DNA of 64,000 bases from Delphinus delphis (lineage: Eukaryota > Chordata > Mammalia > Artiodactyla > Delphinidae): assembly GCF_949987515.2 (NCBI RefSeq), contig NC_082683.1, positions 122,784,582-122,848,581 of the forward strand. The letters run 5' to 3'. The notes under the pieces are model-generated. The model was given only the letters and a program-made list of their open reading frames with translations. It did no database searches and had not been told where the DNA came from. Of the stretch, positions 1-14,217 are shown piece by piece. The first letter of the stretch is position 1. Each line of letters opens with the position of its first letter. Made by a program: the position numbers and the translations under genes.

Positions 1-2204
1 AACATCATCTGGCTCCCCTCCTTAAACACACAAGTCCCTTACTGATAACAAAATACACCTGGAACCTTCCTAATGCTGTGGAAATTCTACCTCAACCTAG
101 CCTCTGCTTTCATGTGGCTCTGCCTCACTATCCATCCACTCTCTGCCATACCCTGCACTGCTTCTCTATACCCCAGCTTTGAAAACTTGAGGAGGTGACC
201 TAGACACATGACATAAGAAGTACTGAATTCCCACAGGATGCAATCCATTCTGTCACTTAGCACAAGGGAGGGTATGAACTGAAAGAAGAGTCATGGGAGC
301 CTAGCCACTGTTCCTCCCTTAATAAGCCAGGTCTTTTCAAGGACCCTGGGGCCCTGCTGCACCTGTGATACAAAGCCTAAGGAAGAGGAGACTTCCTGTT
401 CATCTCTTTAAGTGGGCCAACTCACTAGGCTGTCACCCAAACCCCTCCACCCTCATTTGTTCCCCACTTACCAGTCCTTACTACTGTACTTATTCCTTGG
501 CCATTATTTATAGCCCCAGCCCATCTCTGTGGTTGCCTTTTATGGCCTCTCATGCGGGCAGCCTTCAAAATTCCGTTAGTTATTTTACACCTTAGCTTTC
601 TAGCAAAGTTTTATTTTATTCGCTCCTCCCCCCATCAAAAAAAAAAAAAAGCAAAACTCATAAATTATAGCTATCCAGAGTCTTTTTAGACAAAGATGGA
701 CAGCCCCAAGTTCAACTAAACATACAAACCTTTTCAAAGTTGAAAACAAATGTATAAATAATATAGAGTATAAATATTTGACTTAAAGTATCTGAGAAAC
801 TATCTCTGTAGGTGTGCTAAATATGAATTGTCACATTCAAGTAATTTGGATAAAAGCCTTTTCCCTTTCTACAGAGTGGGGATGTCTGTGAATTGTGAAA
901 CTGCAGAATTTGTTCCAAATTAGAAAGAGAGTTGGAAAGAGAAAAATAGGGAGGCAGCAGGTGGGTGGTAGAAGCATTGTTGTAGCAATCTTTCTGGAAA
1001 CTTGTTTCTGTTGCTAAGATGAGCACACCACTTCCACCTAGTTGGCAGGTGGAACTCACAGAGGCAGTTTTACAATATTACAAAGTGCCATTTGTAGCTG
1101 TATTTGCAAAATTAAGATTATGAAACGCACCCTATTAATGTCATCTAATTTGATCTTTCAAGACAAATCTAGGGCAGGTGAGTAACAACAAAATATATGG
1201 ACAAAAATTGGAACAACAGAGTGCAGACTTAGAACTTTCTGATATGATGGAATGTTATAAACACATTCTCCAGATTATGAACTTCTGCCTTTTCCATTGT
1301 GTTCAGTTCAATGAAAAGGCAGACCTCTAAGGAATCCCCAGTGGATGACCAAACGCAATATCGGGACTAAAGCAATGCACCAGGCAAAGCAAATATCCCT
1401 GTGGGTATTTCCAATAAAATCCTAGTGACAGCTGATTACATGGACTTTATTTAAATAAATAAGTTACATAATTTCCAAGGAATGCCGATTAATGTTACCA
1501 GCTATTCTTGGTCTCATGTTTCTGTATGAACACACTGAAGTCAGGAGCTAGAGATTGACCAGATGGGACTTGGGTCAAGACCCCCTGCCAGGACTTGACT
1601 GGTTCAACATGAGTAACTTCTGGAGATCCTGCCAGGTCAAAATTGTGGTGTAGTATCAGATATTGGGTTTCCCCACCTCAAGTTGGGGGTAACGTATAGG
1701 ACTTGCAGAGAGCAACAGGTCTTTGTGCAAACAGGAGCTCTGTAAAGGACAAAGTCAGAGGCACACAAGTCAGGCTGGGAGCCACGGGGGTCTGGAGGCC
1801 AAGAGCATTGATACCTCTGGTTTGCTGGTTGTCACAACCTGGTATTACTGTGATCAACATGCAATGGTGAGGAAAGTCCTTGCTCAAGGACATATTAAAG
1901 GGCTTACATGGGCACTGACATTATTCTCACCACACAATCCAGTAGTCAGTGCTTCTCTAAAAGATTGTATGTTATTTCTCCAAAAGAATTTGCAAGTTAC
2001 TCTTTTAAAAATGAATATAAGCATGTTTGGGATCATCTGCATGACCAATGACCAAATTCGTTTATGTTCATGACTGCATTGGTGCCAAAAGGAACAAGTT
2101 TTTAATTGTCTCAAACAACTAAAGAGAATGTAATATGTAAACGATAAACAACTAAGTGAAGGCTAAGCAAGTTTTCTGTGGTAAAGGGAGAAAAGTGAAA
2201 AACA
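1..2204. other. No recognised gene or repeat
   Basis: I see no gene, no convincing splice-flanked exon and no repeat I can name here. Open frames are short, many start at non-ATG codons, and none resembles a protein family known to me. A short A-tract lies at 637-650. Confidence 0.5.
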
Positions 2205-4388
2205 ATTTTTAACATCTTTATTGGAGTATAATTGCTTTACAATGGTATGTTAGCTTCTGCTTTAAAACAAAGTGAATCAGTTATACATATACATATGTCC
2301 CCGTATCTCTTCCCTCTTTCATCTCCCTCCCTCCCACCCTCCCTATCCCACATCTCCAGGCGGTCACAAAGCACCGAGCTGATCTCCCTGTGCTATGCGG
2401 CTGCCTCCCACTAGCTATCTATTTTACATTTGGTAGTGTATATATGTCCATGTCACTCTCTCACTTTGTCCCAGCTTACCCTTCCCCCTCCCCGTATCCT
2501 CAAGTCCATTCTCTAGTAGGTCTGTGTCTTTATTCCCATCTTACCCCTAGGTTCTTCACGACCATTTTTTTTCTTTTCTTTCCTTTTTTTTTTTTTAGAT
2601 TCCATATATATGTGTTAGTATACGGTATTTGTCTTTCTCTTTCTGATTTACTTCACTCTGCATGACAGTCTCTAGGTCCATCCACCTCACTACAAATAAC
2701 TCAGTTTCATTCCGTTTTATGGCTGAATAATATTCCATTGTATATACGTGCCACATCTTCTTTATCCATTCATCTGTTGATAGACACTTAGGTTGCTTCC
2801 ATGTCCTGGCTATTGTAAATAGAGCTGCAATGAACATTGTGGTACATGACTCTTTTTGAATTATGGTTTTCTCAGGGTATATGCCCAGTAGTGGGATTGC
2901 TGGGTCATATGGTAGTTCTATTTGTAGTTTTTTAAGGAACCTCCATACTGTTCTCCATAGTGGCTGAATCAATTTACATTCCCACCAACAGTGCAAGAGT
3001 GTTCCCTTTTCTCCACACCCGCTCCAGAATTTATCATTTGTAGATTTTTTGATGATGGCCATTCTGACCGGTGTGAGATATCTCGTTGTAGTTTTGATTT
3101 GCATTTCTCTAATGATTAATGATGTTGAGCATTCTTTCATGTGTTTGTTGACCATCTGTATATCTTCCTGGGAGAAGTATCTATTTAGATCTTCTGCCCA
3201 TTTTTGGATTACATTGTTTGTTTTTTGATATTGAGCTGCATGAGTTGCTTGTATGTTTTGGAGATTAATCCTTTGTCAGTTGCTTCATTTGCAAATATTT
3301 TCTCCCATTCTGAGGGTTGTTTTTTCATCTTATTTATGGTTTCCTTTGCTGTGCAAAAGCTTTTAAGTTTCATTAGGTCCCATTTGTTTATTTTTGTTTT
3401 TATTTCCATTTCTCTAGGAGGTGGGGCACAAAGGATCTTGCTGTGATTTATGTCATAGAGTGTTCTGCCTATGTTTTCCTCTAAGAATTTGATGGTGTCT
3501 GGCCTTAAATTTGGGTCTTTAATCCATTTTGAGTTTATTTTTGTGTATGGTGTTAGGAAGTGTTCTAATTTCATTCTTTTACATGTAGCTGTCCAGTTTT
3601 CCCAGCACCACTTATTGAAGAGGCTGTCTTTTCTCCACTGTATATTCTTGCCTCCTTTATCAAAGATAAGGTGACCATGTGTGCATGGGTTTATCTCTGG
3701 GCTTTCTATCCTGTTCCATTGATCTATATTTCTGTTTTTGTGCCAGTACCATTCTGTCTTGATTACTGTAGCTTTGTAGTATAATCTGAAGTCAGGGAGC
3801 CTGATTCCTACAGCTCCATTTTTCTTTGTCAAGATTGCTTTGGCTATTTGGGGTATTTTGTGTTTACATACAAATTGTGAAATGTTTTGTTCCAGTTCTG
3901 TGAAAAATGCCAGTGGTTGATAGGGATTGCATTGAATCTGTAGATTGCTTTGGGTAGTATAGTCATTTTCACAATGTTGATTATTCCAATCTGAGAACAT
4001 GGTATATCTCTCCATCTATTTGTATCATCTTTAATTTCTTTCATCAGTGTCTTATAATTTTCTGCATACAGGTCTTCTCTCTCCTTAGGTAGGTTTATTC
4101 CTAGATATTTTATTCTTTTTGTTGCAATGGTAAATGAGAGTGTTTCCTAATTTCACTTACAGATTTTTCATCATTAGTGTATAGGAATGCAAGAGATTTC
4201 TGTGTATTAATTTTGTATCCTGCTACTTTACCAAATTCATTGATTAGCTCTAGTTGTTTTCTGGTAGCATCTTAGGATTCTCTATGTATAGTATCATGTC
4301 ATCTGCAAACAGTGACAACTTTACTTCTTCTTTTCCGATTTGGTTTCCTTTTATTTTTTTTTCTTCTCTGATTGCTGTGGCTAAGTAA
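2205..4388 (-). mobile_element. 5'-truncated LINE-1, 3' half of ORF2 plus 3'UTR
   Basis: The - strand reads as the 3' part of a mammalian LINE-1. Broken ORF2 pieces lie at 3209-4015 and 2595-3155, with a short reverse-transcriptase piece at 4250-4462 that carries the FADD catalytic motif. The C-terminal pieces carry the usual ORF2 signatures ([16 protein letters not shown] and PLLGIYP). The left edge is the L1 3' end. The copy is dead: frameshifts separate the blocks, and ORF1 and the endonuclease are missing. Boundaries are approximate and I could not find a clean target-site duplication. Confidence 0.9.
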
Positions 4389-6734
4389 AATTTTTTAAAA
4401 AGAGAGAGAGAGGAAGAAGAACTCAACTTGTCACATGGCACATAGTGATGTAGCCATACCAATACCAGAAGAACTGCAGCAGGTTATACCAGGTTCATAC
4501 TGAAACCCTTGGAATAAGAACTACTATGTGGTATACTGTACAGTTAAATCAATTATGAATGCCACACATTTCAGGTGCTCTGTAGTACAAGGCTAAATTA
4601 AGCAAAAGAGAGGATACTTTGATAAATGTGTAGGACTACCCATCATAGGACAGACACACAGCCTGGCCTCAAGAAGAACCTGCTGCAGAATCTGGAAAAC
4701 TGCTAAAAACTCAGACAGGATCCGCTCTCTCATGTCTCTGCTCTGACCACTGACTCCTTCTCCCCTATCTCCACAGAGCATCTTCGTCTGCTCCCAGCCT
4801 GCAGTGCAGAATATGGCTGTCCATAACTACCCAGCTTGAATCAACAGGCCCAGCAATATGAGGGGAATGTGTTTCTCAATTCCTGTTCTAAATTTCCAGC
4901 AAATAGGCTAGGTCAACTTGGGTCAAGTTCTCACACCTAAACCAAGCAACCATGGGCAGAGGGCAGAGTTATTTTATACCCACATGGCTGCTAGGAGCCG
5001 CCCCCCAGCCCCGCATGCATGAATTGAGAGGGAGCAGTTAAGAAAGTCGCTGAAAGCTGGAAAGATCTCTCCAAAAATGTTAACAGTAAACAATATATAA
5101 GGGTTCTGATTTTTGTGCAGTCCACAAAGACAAAAACAAAGCTTCCTCTCTGTAAAATCTTGGAAACACTACTTCTTTATAACAGGATTACTGTAAATTC
5201 TCAACCTGCTTTCATTTGCTCAAAGGTTAAGTGTGAGTCCTCTTTGACTATATTTCTCTCTTTCTCTATAGTTTTTTGCTAGATCTCTGCCATGCAGTTT
5301 CTTAGGAATAGCTTCTCTCTTCACCGGCATGCTGATGCTACCCTAGCTCCTCTGAGCTCTGTCTCCAGTACCTCTGTGTTCTCCAGAAGCCACTGTGTTC
5401 TTTCTTCTGCCCCCAGCTTCCAGGGTAGCTTCCTGACTGGGCCTGGCCTGAAAGAGAGTCCAGTACACTTCCTCTGTAACACCTACACAATGTACAGTTA
5501 ATCCACTCCTCACTCAGCAACCTGTGGGTACAACAGATGATGCAAATATAGGAAGTCTTGATCTCATCTTCAAATCTGCTTAACCTCTTTCATATTGGAT
5601 TGAGAGTAAACCCCACAGAGAACATGATGCTGGAAGCATGTTCTTTCTATGCCATAGATTAAAGAAACTTAAAAACTAGAAAAGGGGGCAGTGTGATGTT
5701 TTATACAGACAGCAGTTTCAGAATATTTTACTAAGTTTTCCAATGGGAATTGTGATAGAAGTTATTGGTTCTGCCCAGGTAGCAGTGATTGACTTTATAT
5801 AAGATGACTAGATGGGCGATCTCCCCCACTTAGAACAGAATAGAGGTAGTGCCCCTCAATTCTGCACTACCTTTGTATAATATTTCGCAGTGTCTTGTCA
5901 GGTTGTTTTCTGCTATCCAAAGAGAGGAGACCATGTTTTTCCTCTTTTTATCCCCACCACCTAGAAAAGTAAGCAACACATAGCAGATGCTCTATAAACA
6001 TTTATTTGTTCGTTCACAATACTCCATGAATGAAAAAAGAAAACAACTACCAAAGGGTTTTATTAGAAGCAGGATCACAATCACTAAACAGATGAAAGTA
6101 AAGTAAAGTCCACTGAGTAAAGTCATGTTTGGGACACATTTTTTAAAATGCACTCTCAGCCATGTATAATTTGTGAATTTTGAGTGCTCTCTGGCACGTA
6201 GGAAAGACCACGCAACTGCTGTGAAATAATTCAGTGTTATAGATGTTTTTATAATGGGACAAGGATATTTCTTTTCACTGCTGACAACCATTTACATTTT
6301 TCCACTTGAGGTTAACCTAATCTTGTACCTTGTCACTTTCTGTCTCCTGAAGAGGTAAATCCTCTGTCTATAAATGTATACAACCATAATCCTATGAGCT
6401 TCACAAAGACAGTTTGACAGTTTTGACTGGGTAACAATATTTAATACCTCAAGGGGTAGCTGACAAAGAAGTAATTAAGAGAGAAAAGATTTTCACAAGC
6501 AGATAAAAATTCTTCCTGTAGCACAGTTTGCTAACTACAAAGGTAGGACTTAAATTCAGAGATAAATATTAGAGATAATTAGTTACTGTGTCCTTTCAAA
6601 AACAAGCTAAAAATAAATTTGAGTTTAAACCCACTGAATATAATTAATGTCAGTTACACCTCAGTAGCCTTATTTCTATGTTTTTGTAATTTTTTAAAAG
6701 TTGGCATTAAAAGATGATCAGAAATACTACAGTA
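4389..6734. other. No recognised gene or repeat
   Basis: Apart from a short AG-rich run next to the L1 edge (about 4400-4420), I recognise nothing here. Open frames are short and uninformative. Confidence 0.45.
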
Positions 6735-8690
6735 GGTTTATCTTTATTTTTTTATTGCAGTGTAGTTGGTTACAATGTTGTATTAGTTTCAGGTGTACAG
6801 CAAAGTGATTCAGTTTTATATATTATATATAAATAAATATATATATATTCTTTTTCAGAATTTTTCCCTTATAAATTATTACAAGACATTGAGTATAGTT
6901 CCCTGTGCTATGCAATAGGTCCTTGTTGGTTATTCTATTTTATATTTAGTACTGTGTATATGTTAATCCCAAACTCCCAGTTCATCCCTCTCCCCACTTT
7001 CCCCTTTGGTAACCATAAGTCCGCCCTCTCTGTCTGTGAGTCTATTTCTGTTTTGTAAATAAGTTCATTTGTATCATTTTTTAGATTCTATATATAAGTG
7101 ATATGTATGATATTTGGCTTTCTCTGTATGGCTTACTTCACTTAGTATGATAATCTCAAGGTCCATCCATGTTTCTGCAAATGGAGTTATTTCAATCTGT
7201 TTTATGGCTGAGTAATATTCCATTGTGTGTGTGTAGGACAGATAGATAGATAGATGATAGAGATAGATAGATAGATAGATCTCACATTTTCTTTATCCAT
7301 TCATTTGTTAATGGACATTCTTTATCCATGTCTTGGCTATTATAAATAGTGCTACAGTGAACATTGGGGTGTCTTTATTATATATGTCTTTTTGAATTAT
7401 AGGTTTCTCCAAATATATGCCGAGGAGTGGGATTGCTGAATCATATGGTAACTCTATTTTTAGTTTTTTAAGGAACCTCCATACTGTTTTCCATAGTGGC
7501 TACACCAATTTACATTCCCAGCAACAGTGTAGGAGGGTTCCCCTTTCCTCCACACGCTCTCCAGCTTTATTATTTGTAGCCTTTTTGATCGTGGCCATTC
7601 TGACTGGTGTGAGGGGGGTTCCTCATTGTAGTTTTGATTTGCATTTCTCTAATAATTAATGTTGAGCATCTTTTGTTATTGAATTTATGAGTGGTTTGTA
7701 TATTTTGAATTAATCCCTTGTTGGTAGCATCATTTGCAAAGATTTTCTCCCATTCTGTGGGTTGTCTTTTCATTTTGTTTATGGTTTCCTTTGCTTTGCA
7801 AAAGCTTATAAGTTTGATTAGGTCTCATTTGTTTATTTTTGCTTTTATTTCTATTGCCTTGGGATACTGACTTATGAAAACATTGGTACGATTTAGGTCA
7901 GAGAATGTTTTGCCTATGTTCTCTTCTAGGAGTTGTATGGTATCATGTCTTATGTTGAAGTCTAATCCATTTTGAGTTTTTGTGTATGGTGTGAGGGAGT
8001 GTTCTAACTTCATTGATTTCCATGCGGCTGTCCAACTTTCCCAACACCACTTGCTGAAGGGACTGTCTTTTCTCCATTTTATATTCTTTCCTCCTTTGTT
8101 GAAGATTAATTGATCATAAGTGTGTGGGTTTATTTCTGGGCTCTCTATTCTGTTCCATTGATCCATATGTCTGTTTTTGTGCCAATACCATGCTGTTTTG
8201 ATTACTTTGTAGTATTGTTTGAAGTCTGTGAGGGTTATGCCTCCAGCTTTGTTCTTTTTCCTCATGTTTGCTTTGCCAATTCTTGGTCTTTTGTGATTCC
8301 ATATAAATTTTAGGACTATTTGTTCTAGTTCTGTGAAAAATGTCATGGGTAATTTGATAGGGATCACATTAAATCTATAGATTGCTTTGGATAGTATGGC
8401 CATTTTAACAGTATTAATTCTTATAATCCAAGGGCATGGGATATATTTCCATTTCTTTGAATCATCTTCAATTTCCTCTATCAGTGTTTTATAGTTCTCA
8501 GTGTATAAGTCTTTCACCTTCTTGGTCAGGTTTATTCCTAAGTAGTTTTTTTAGATGCGATTTTCAAAGGAATTTTTTTTAACTTTCCCTTTCTGATATT
8601 TCATGGTTAGTGTAAAAAAAATGTAACATATTTCTGTATGTTGATCATGTATCCTGCTACCTTGCTGAATGTCATCCACATATAATGCAG
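6735..8690 (-). mobile_element. Older truncated LINE-1, ORF2 C-terminal half and 3'UTR
   Basis: This is a second - strand LINE-1, more decayed than the copy at 2205. ORF2 remnants are readable at 7825-8517 ([11 protein letters not shown] and [12 protein letters not shown] type motifs) and 7570-7773. The 3'UTR begins at about 6735. It is 5'-truncated inside the reverse-transcriptase region and contains a GATA microsatellite. The right edge is uncertain because the sequence becomes too diverged after about 8690. Confidence 0.88.
7238..7280. repeat. GATA microsatellite inside L1
   Basis: An imperfect tandem tract of GATA units with one interruption. It sits inside the L1 3' region, where it probably expanded after insertion. 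Confidence 0.9.
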
Positions 8691-9480
8691 AATGTCTCGT
8701 CTCTAATGAAGAATGTCTTGTCTTTTTAAGTATGGAAATTAAATTTTGCCTCATAAATGTTTTAGTATTTTATGGTTTCACAGTACCGAAGAAAGAATAA
8801 AAAATTCCTGACATCTATAATTATTACTCAATGACCAGCAAAGACAATGACAAAGGTATCTGGATCACTGGAACAGGGGCCCTGCAAGCTCCAGTTTTAG
8901 CTGCTACTCACTTTAATAAATCTACAACTTGACCTCCAGAGTTTTACACTTCAGTTGTGAACAATTTGACAAATTCAAACTGACTGCGATACCCTACAGT
9001 ATGAATATTTACAATGAGAAACTGTTTAATTCCTTCTCAATTTCTGCAACAATTATGATCAGTGAAAGTATTCATGTTAATCTAAAATTTCTTTTAGATG
9101 AGAAGAGAAGCTTATTTTTGTACTAATGACAATCCATCTTAGAATTTCCTTCTTTATAATCAACGAAGTTCAAGTTTCTGCCCTTGGGAATTTGGTAATG
9201 GATGTTCTATATCTATTTGACTTCTTTTTTAATTTAGAAGATTACTTTTTTTCCCGTAGCCTTGATTTGTCTTGTTGTGTAGTTATTTGCTATTATTATT
9301 TAAACATATCCTTAACAGGTGATCCCTAATGAGTAATACTTTTACAAAACAAATTATCCTTTAGCTATTTTTTGCATAAGGAAAATTTAAATTGTGTAAA
9401 TTATCTAGAATGCTGTAGAAAGTCTGAACCTTTAGCCATCTAGAAAATGATAATATTTCCACCCTTATTCTCAATAATGT
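8691..9480. other. No recognised gene or repeat
   Basis: A+T-rich sequence with only short open frames. I recognise nothing. Confidence 0.45.
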
Positions 9481-10870
9481 TAGTGGTTCTCAACCCCCTT
9501 TATATCCTTAAAACTATTGAAAACTCCAAAAGAATTATTTGTGTGAGTTACATCTATTGATATTTACCATATTAGAAATTAAAACTGAGACATTTAAAAA
9601 ATATTTACCTGTTTATTTAAGAATGACAATAATAAACCCAATGCCCTTTAAAATAGACATATTTAATGAAAAATAACTCTTTTTCAGAAGAAAGAAATTT
9701 AAGTGTAAAGACTGGCATTATTTTTTCATTTTGCAAAGCTCTTCAATGTCTGGCTTGACAGAAGACAGCTAGATTCTAATATCTGCTTCTGTATTCAGTC
9801 TCTTCTAATATGCTGTTTTCATTGAAGTTCATGAAGGAAAGACAGCTTAATTCAGATATAGTTGGGAAAAGGAAGCATATTTTATTAGCCTTTGCACATA
9901 ATTGAGGCTATTCCTCTTAGACATTAAAACAAAATTCTACAAGTGATAGTTTTTTACAGATTATTTGCAGTATGAAATCTGAAACTGCCTCAATGAACTG
10001 TTTGTAGTCTTATTACATTAAAATCCTTTGGTCTATCTTGCACTTTGCACACATCTTTTAACCATGCATAATTTTGTATCATCATACTTTGGTTATTAGA
10101 AAATACTGGTTTCCTGAGTTGTGCAGATTTTCCAAATGTTGACATTATACAATATCAAAGAATCACATTTCTCATCAGAAAACCCTTTTAGTATTAGGAA
10201 GCTATCACGCTTATAGTAGCAAATAAATTTTTCCAATATTTGAATCTTTGCTTGAATGCTCTAATTTTATCATTGACAACAAACGCTGTCAGTTGTTTTC
10301 CTTGAAGTGACAGGTTTAATTCATCCATTTTTTTTTTTAGAAAATGTCTGCCAGATACCCAAGTCAAAACAACCATAGTTTATATGTCAATTATTCTTTC
10401 AAATAACAATGGTGTTTCATGAGAAAAGTCAGTAGCTCAGCTCACAACTTAAACAACTGCAAAGTTTTTTTCCCCCAGTGACAACCATCATATTTTAGAA
10501 TGCAGCAGAAATGTTTTATGCATCTCCCATTCTATTACACAGAATGTTACAAACACCTGAGGATTGATATTTAATAAAATTCATAATTCACCAAGGACGT
10601 TGTTAGGTGAAACTGGCTTTTTTGTTTTTAACTGCAAATGTATGGCAAGGAAGAATGCAATGACTACTAGTGTGGTTTGGTACCACTGCTTTGATTTGTA
10701 CTGAGGTACCAGCCCTTTTACTCTTCATTGCTTTTGTGTCATCAGTGCAAATGTCAACACAGTGAAAAAGGCAAATAAAGTCGATATAATTATGAAGTTC
10801 CCCCCCGACAGACTCTGAAAGCATCTCAGGGACCTGCAGGGGTCGAGGGACTAGACTTTGAGAACTGCTA
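9481..10870 (-). mobile_element. hAT-Charlie DNA transposon fossil with transposase remnants
   Basis: The ends are imperfect inverted repeats of the hAT-Charlie type: TAGTGGTTCTCAA at the left, and its counterpart TAGCAGTTCTCAA on the other strand at the right. The - strand between them keeps transposase pieces. One, at 10603-10824, has a CTDDTKAM segment followed by TSSHCILPCH, matching the region of hAT transposases and FAM200/ZBED-like proteins that reads CTDGAKAM...HC. Another, at 10194-10376, reads ELNLSLQGK. Stops and frameshifts interrupt it throughout. No clear 8-base target duplication remains, which fits great age. Confidence 0.8.
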
Positions 10871-12124
10871 CTCTACGTAACGTTCAGTTTAGTCTTCACT
10901 TCTAAGGCTCAGGTTTGAAAAGTACTAAAACTTCAGCAACATGGTCTAGTGAAGATAGAGAAGCCAAAACTGGGTTAAAGGGGACAAGAAGAATTGCCCC
11001 AATTGGAGGACTATCCCTTCAAATAAGTGAATTCCAGCGCCAAGTGAAATTCAAAGTCAGACTGGTGGTAAGAGTGGCAGCATTGTCATATGAAGGATCA
11101 ATCTGTTTATTTTTAAAAGAATCACAGCCACTAGTTATAGAGCTAAGAAGCGATTTCCCCCAGAGATGCCATCTGACAAGATTTAAGCATGATATTAAGT
11201 CTCTGACTAGGTAGGTTGAAGTCAAACACAGTGTTCACTCCTAGCAGTGGATGAATAATGTGCTGGTTAGTAAACTGAGGCAGATACCTAGCCATTATGG
11301 ATAGAACCAACTGAGGAGAGAGGTTAATTTAAGGGAAGAGAGAAGAGGGTAAACAAATGCAAATCCTATAGTATATAGATTCCAAAGGCACACAACCAAG
11401 CACATCAGGCCTTAGGTCTATACAAGCAGGATTAACCCTAGACCACACCAGCTGGCATCTGAGTGAGGCTAATAATAAACCTCATTCCTTGGTGAGTCTT
11501 GGTCCTGAAACTAGGAATGGTAGAGTTTACAGATTTAAAGCATGAATGACTTCATCTACAGGGTCCTCAAGAAGGCAAAGACAGACATAATTTCCCAAAC
11601 CAATTGAAACGATTTTATTTTAATGATCTTAACAATTTGACCAATTATTATTATTATTAGAATGGAGCTATATGAAGTAATAATTTCAAACCATAATCTT
11701 CAGGGTCCCGGGACTCAGCGTGGGGGGCTATCTTATGGTATTTATAACATGTGTAGAAGTAAGATGTATGACAACAATAGCACAAAATGTGTGAGGGAAA
11801 TAAATGGCTTAAACTCTTGTAGGGTTATTGCATTGTTCGGAAAGTGAAAAAGACTAATTTAAGGTAGACTGCAGTTAGTCAAGGGTGTATATTGTAACCT
11901 CTACTGTAATCACTAAAACAATAATGCAAAGCTGTTTAGCCAAAATGTAGTAGAGGAGATAAAATGTTATATTTTAAAAATCTTGCTTAATGGAAAAAAG
12001 TCAGGAAAGTGAGGAAAAAAGAAAAAGTCAGGAGAAAAGAACAAATGAGACAAATGGAAAATAAGTCACAAAATGCTAGAACATGTTACCTGAAAGAAAA
12101 GACAGAGATATGTTATAATAATAG
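10871..12124. other. No recognised gene or repeat
   Basis: Ordinary intergenic sequence with no gene or named repeat that I can support. Confidence 0.45.
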
Positions 12125-12340
12125 CATTAATAATTATTGAGGTGCCAGGCCCAGTGCTAGACACTTATGTGAATATTTCATTATCCTCTCAACAATTCAG
12201 TAGACAGGTATTACTATCTCCATTTTATTACTGATAGGAAAACTGAGGCTTTTAGTAAGGAGCAGAGTCAGCATTAGAATCAGAGTTGCCTGACCACAAA
12301 CCCCAAGTTTTTAACCATTCTGCTAGTATGCTTCTCTCCA
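12125..12340 (+). mobile_element. MIR SINE
   Basis: Typical MIR landmarks in order: GTGCCAGGCCCAGTGCTAG, then an ATTATCCTCTCAACAA block, a CCATTTTATTACTGATAGG block, AACTGAGGC, and a closing TTTAACCATTCTGCTAG segment. It is diverged, as expected of a mammal-wide repeat. Confidence 0.85.
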
Positions 12341-12454
12341 GGTTATAAAGAAGATCCGAGGCTCTAGACAGCCAAACCTGCAAAGTGATGAATTTATCTG
12401 TACTATGGGAACGTGTTAATAGTACGCTCAGCTTACTAGAATACAATGAAAACT

Positions 12455-12620
12455 AAAGACTATGATATACATATATGTATTTATATATATATACCTATAA
12501 CTAAATATAAACTAGTTGTAAAAACACAATAAATATATACTAAATATAATAAAAATGATTATACATGTTTGTATATAATATACCTGTGGATATATATCTA
12601 TTGATCCATATCCGTCTCTA
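12455..12620. repeat. AT-rich simple-sequence region
   Basis: Dense TATA/ATAT runs interspersed with short unique bases. Low complexity, with no coding signal. Confidence 0.8.
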
Positions 12621-14217
12621 TCTATCTGCCTTTTAGACCAGAGTGTGACATTGAAAGGACCTTTATTTTGAAACAATTACATATATATAAATAGTATTGA
12701 TTTTACTTGAATGATGACAGTTTATTTTTCAAGAGGTTTTGAAATCTAGTAACAGAAAACAGTAAAATGGGTTCAGTGTAAAATCAGTTAGTATGTATCC
12801 AGACATAAGATTTCTGGGAGTTTAGAAACATTGAGGAAAAAGTTTTGCAAAAGATAACAAAAGTAAAGGAGAAGTGTAGATATATATTATAATTACTGTA
12901 TTGCTGTTCTTTAGGTTTAGAGATTTATAATGAATTCTGTATAGCTGAATCTGCTCATTATATTTTCATTTTTACTTGTCTGGATGTATATCCAGAGAAT
13001 GCCATGTACACAATTGTCTGCCTCTTTTCTCTGCAAGTCAGAAGGAAGAGCGTTCTTATTTACCCTCACTATCTGGAAAGCACAAATACCTGTAGTGGTC
13101 AGTTAATTGTAAACTTGAAAGGTCCATCAAGTGAATATAGGAGTATCCAGGAGCAGTTTAAACCTTCCTGACTCTAAGATCCTGAAGAAATATGTCATAA
13201 TATTTCATCGTCACGACCAACGGTCCATTAGGTGAAAGACTGATGAGATGAGGGAGAAAGGACATGAGAGTCAATGACACAAATATAAACAGCAGGTGAT
13301 CCAAAACCTGATTATACTTCTTTATGTTCAGCTTTGGCAAATAAGAGAAATGGTTTGTACCACTTCTATGCGTCTATAACCACAGGCGCAATGGAGATTC
13401 TGGCTGAAAGAACAGACAACCTAGGATTAAAATTTAGTCAAGATGGAATATCCTAGAAAGGCATAGTCGAAGGCTGACTGGGTATCTTCTAACAACAAAT
13501 ATTCAAACCAAATTCTTTAAATAAACATTTTACAGAAGAGACATAAATTTTTCTGGCTGATCTGAATTATTTCATGCAGACTCTGAGAGATAATTTATTC
13601 TTTATAAAATGTTTATCAATATTATATATTTCAATTAATATATGCTTGAAGGTCCTTGAAAAAAATTCACCAAAGCCTGAGGTAAAGAATAATTAAAATT
13701 CAGAATAACTAAACTGAACTCTTGGCATGATCTTCTAAACTTCATATCACTGGCAAATGCTCCTTCCGTGCATTACCCTTAAAGAGCTGTTAGCCCTTTT
13801 TCAGTTCAAATCCCTAACCTAAGTGTGTTGAGTCTTCCACGTGCCTAGCACTACGTTAGATTCATTAGGGGATGCGACTGAAGTCCATGACATAGCTCTG
13901 GTCCTAAGGAATTGATCCTTTCCTTAGGAAATCAAAATACCCACTCTGAAATGGAGAAAAAAAGAGGACCATAAAATATTAAGACATGATCATTGTGACA
14001 CAGAGAGAGAGAGCTGTGTTTTAAGTGAATCTCAAAGGAAGGATAGAATTTTGAAAGGGAAGATTGAGGAAAGGATATTCATTTTTCCATTTGTTCCTAT
14101 TTCATCACCACCTGAAGGTGAGAATGAGAAAAACATATTTGGAGTCAGTGAGAAGACTGGCTTGTCTAGAAGAGAGTTTGATATGAGGAATAAAGGGATG
14201 AGGGAGTACATTAATAA
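12621..14217. other. No recognised gene or repeat
   Basis: A+T-rich intergenic sequence in which I recognise nothing. Confidence 0.45.

Noticed and set aside
1723..2073. 116-codon frame in the left flank
   Set aside because: The opposite strand is also open, there are no splice sites fitting a gene model, and no family is recognised. Chance is the simplest explanation.
7238..7280. Short regular repeats as a CRISPR array
   Set aside because: They are tetranucleotide microsatellite units without spacers, in a mammalian genome.
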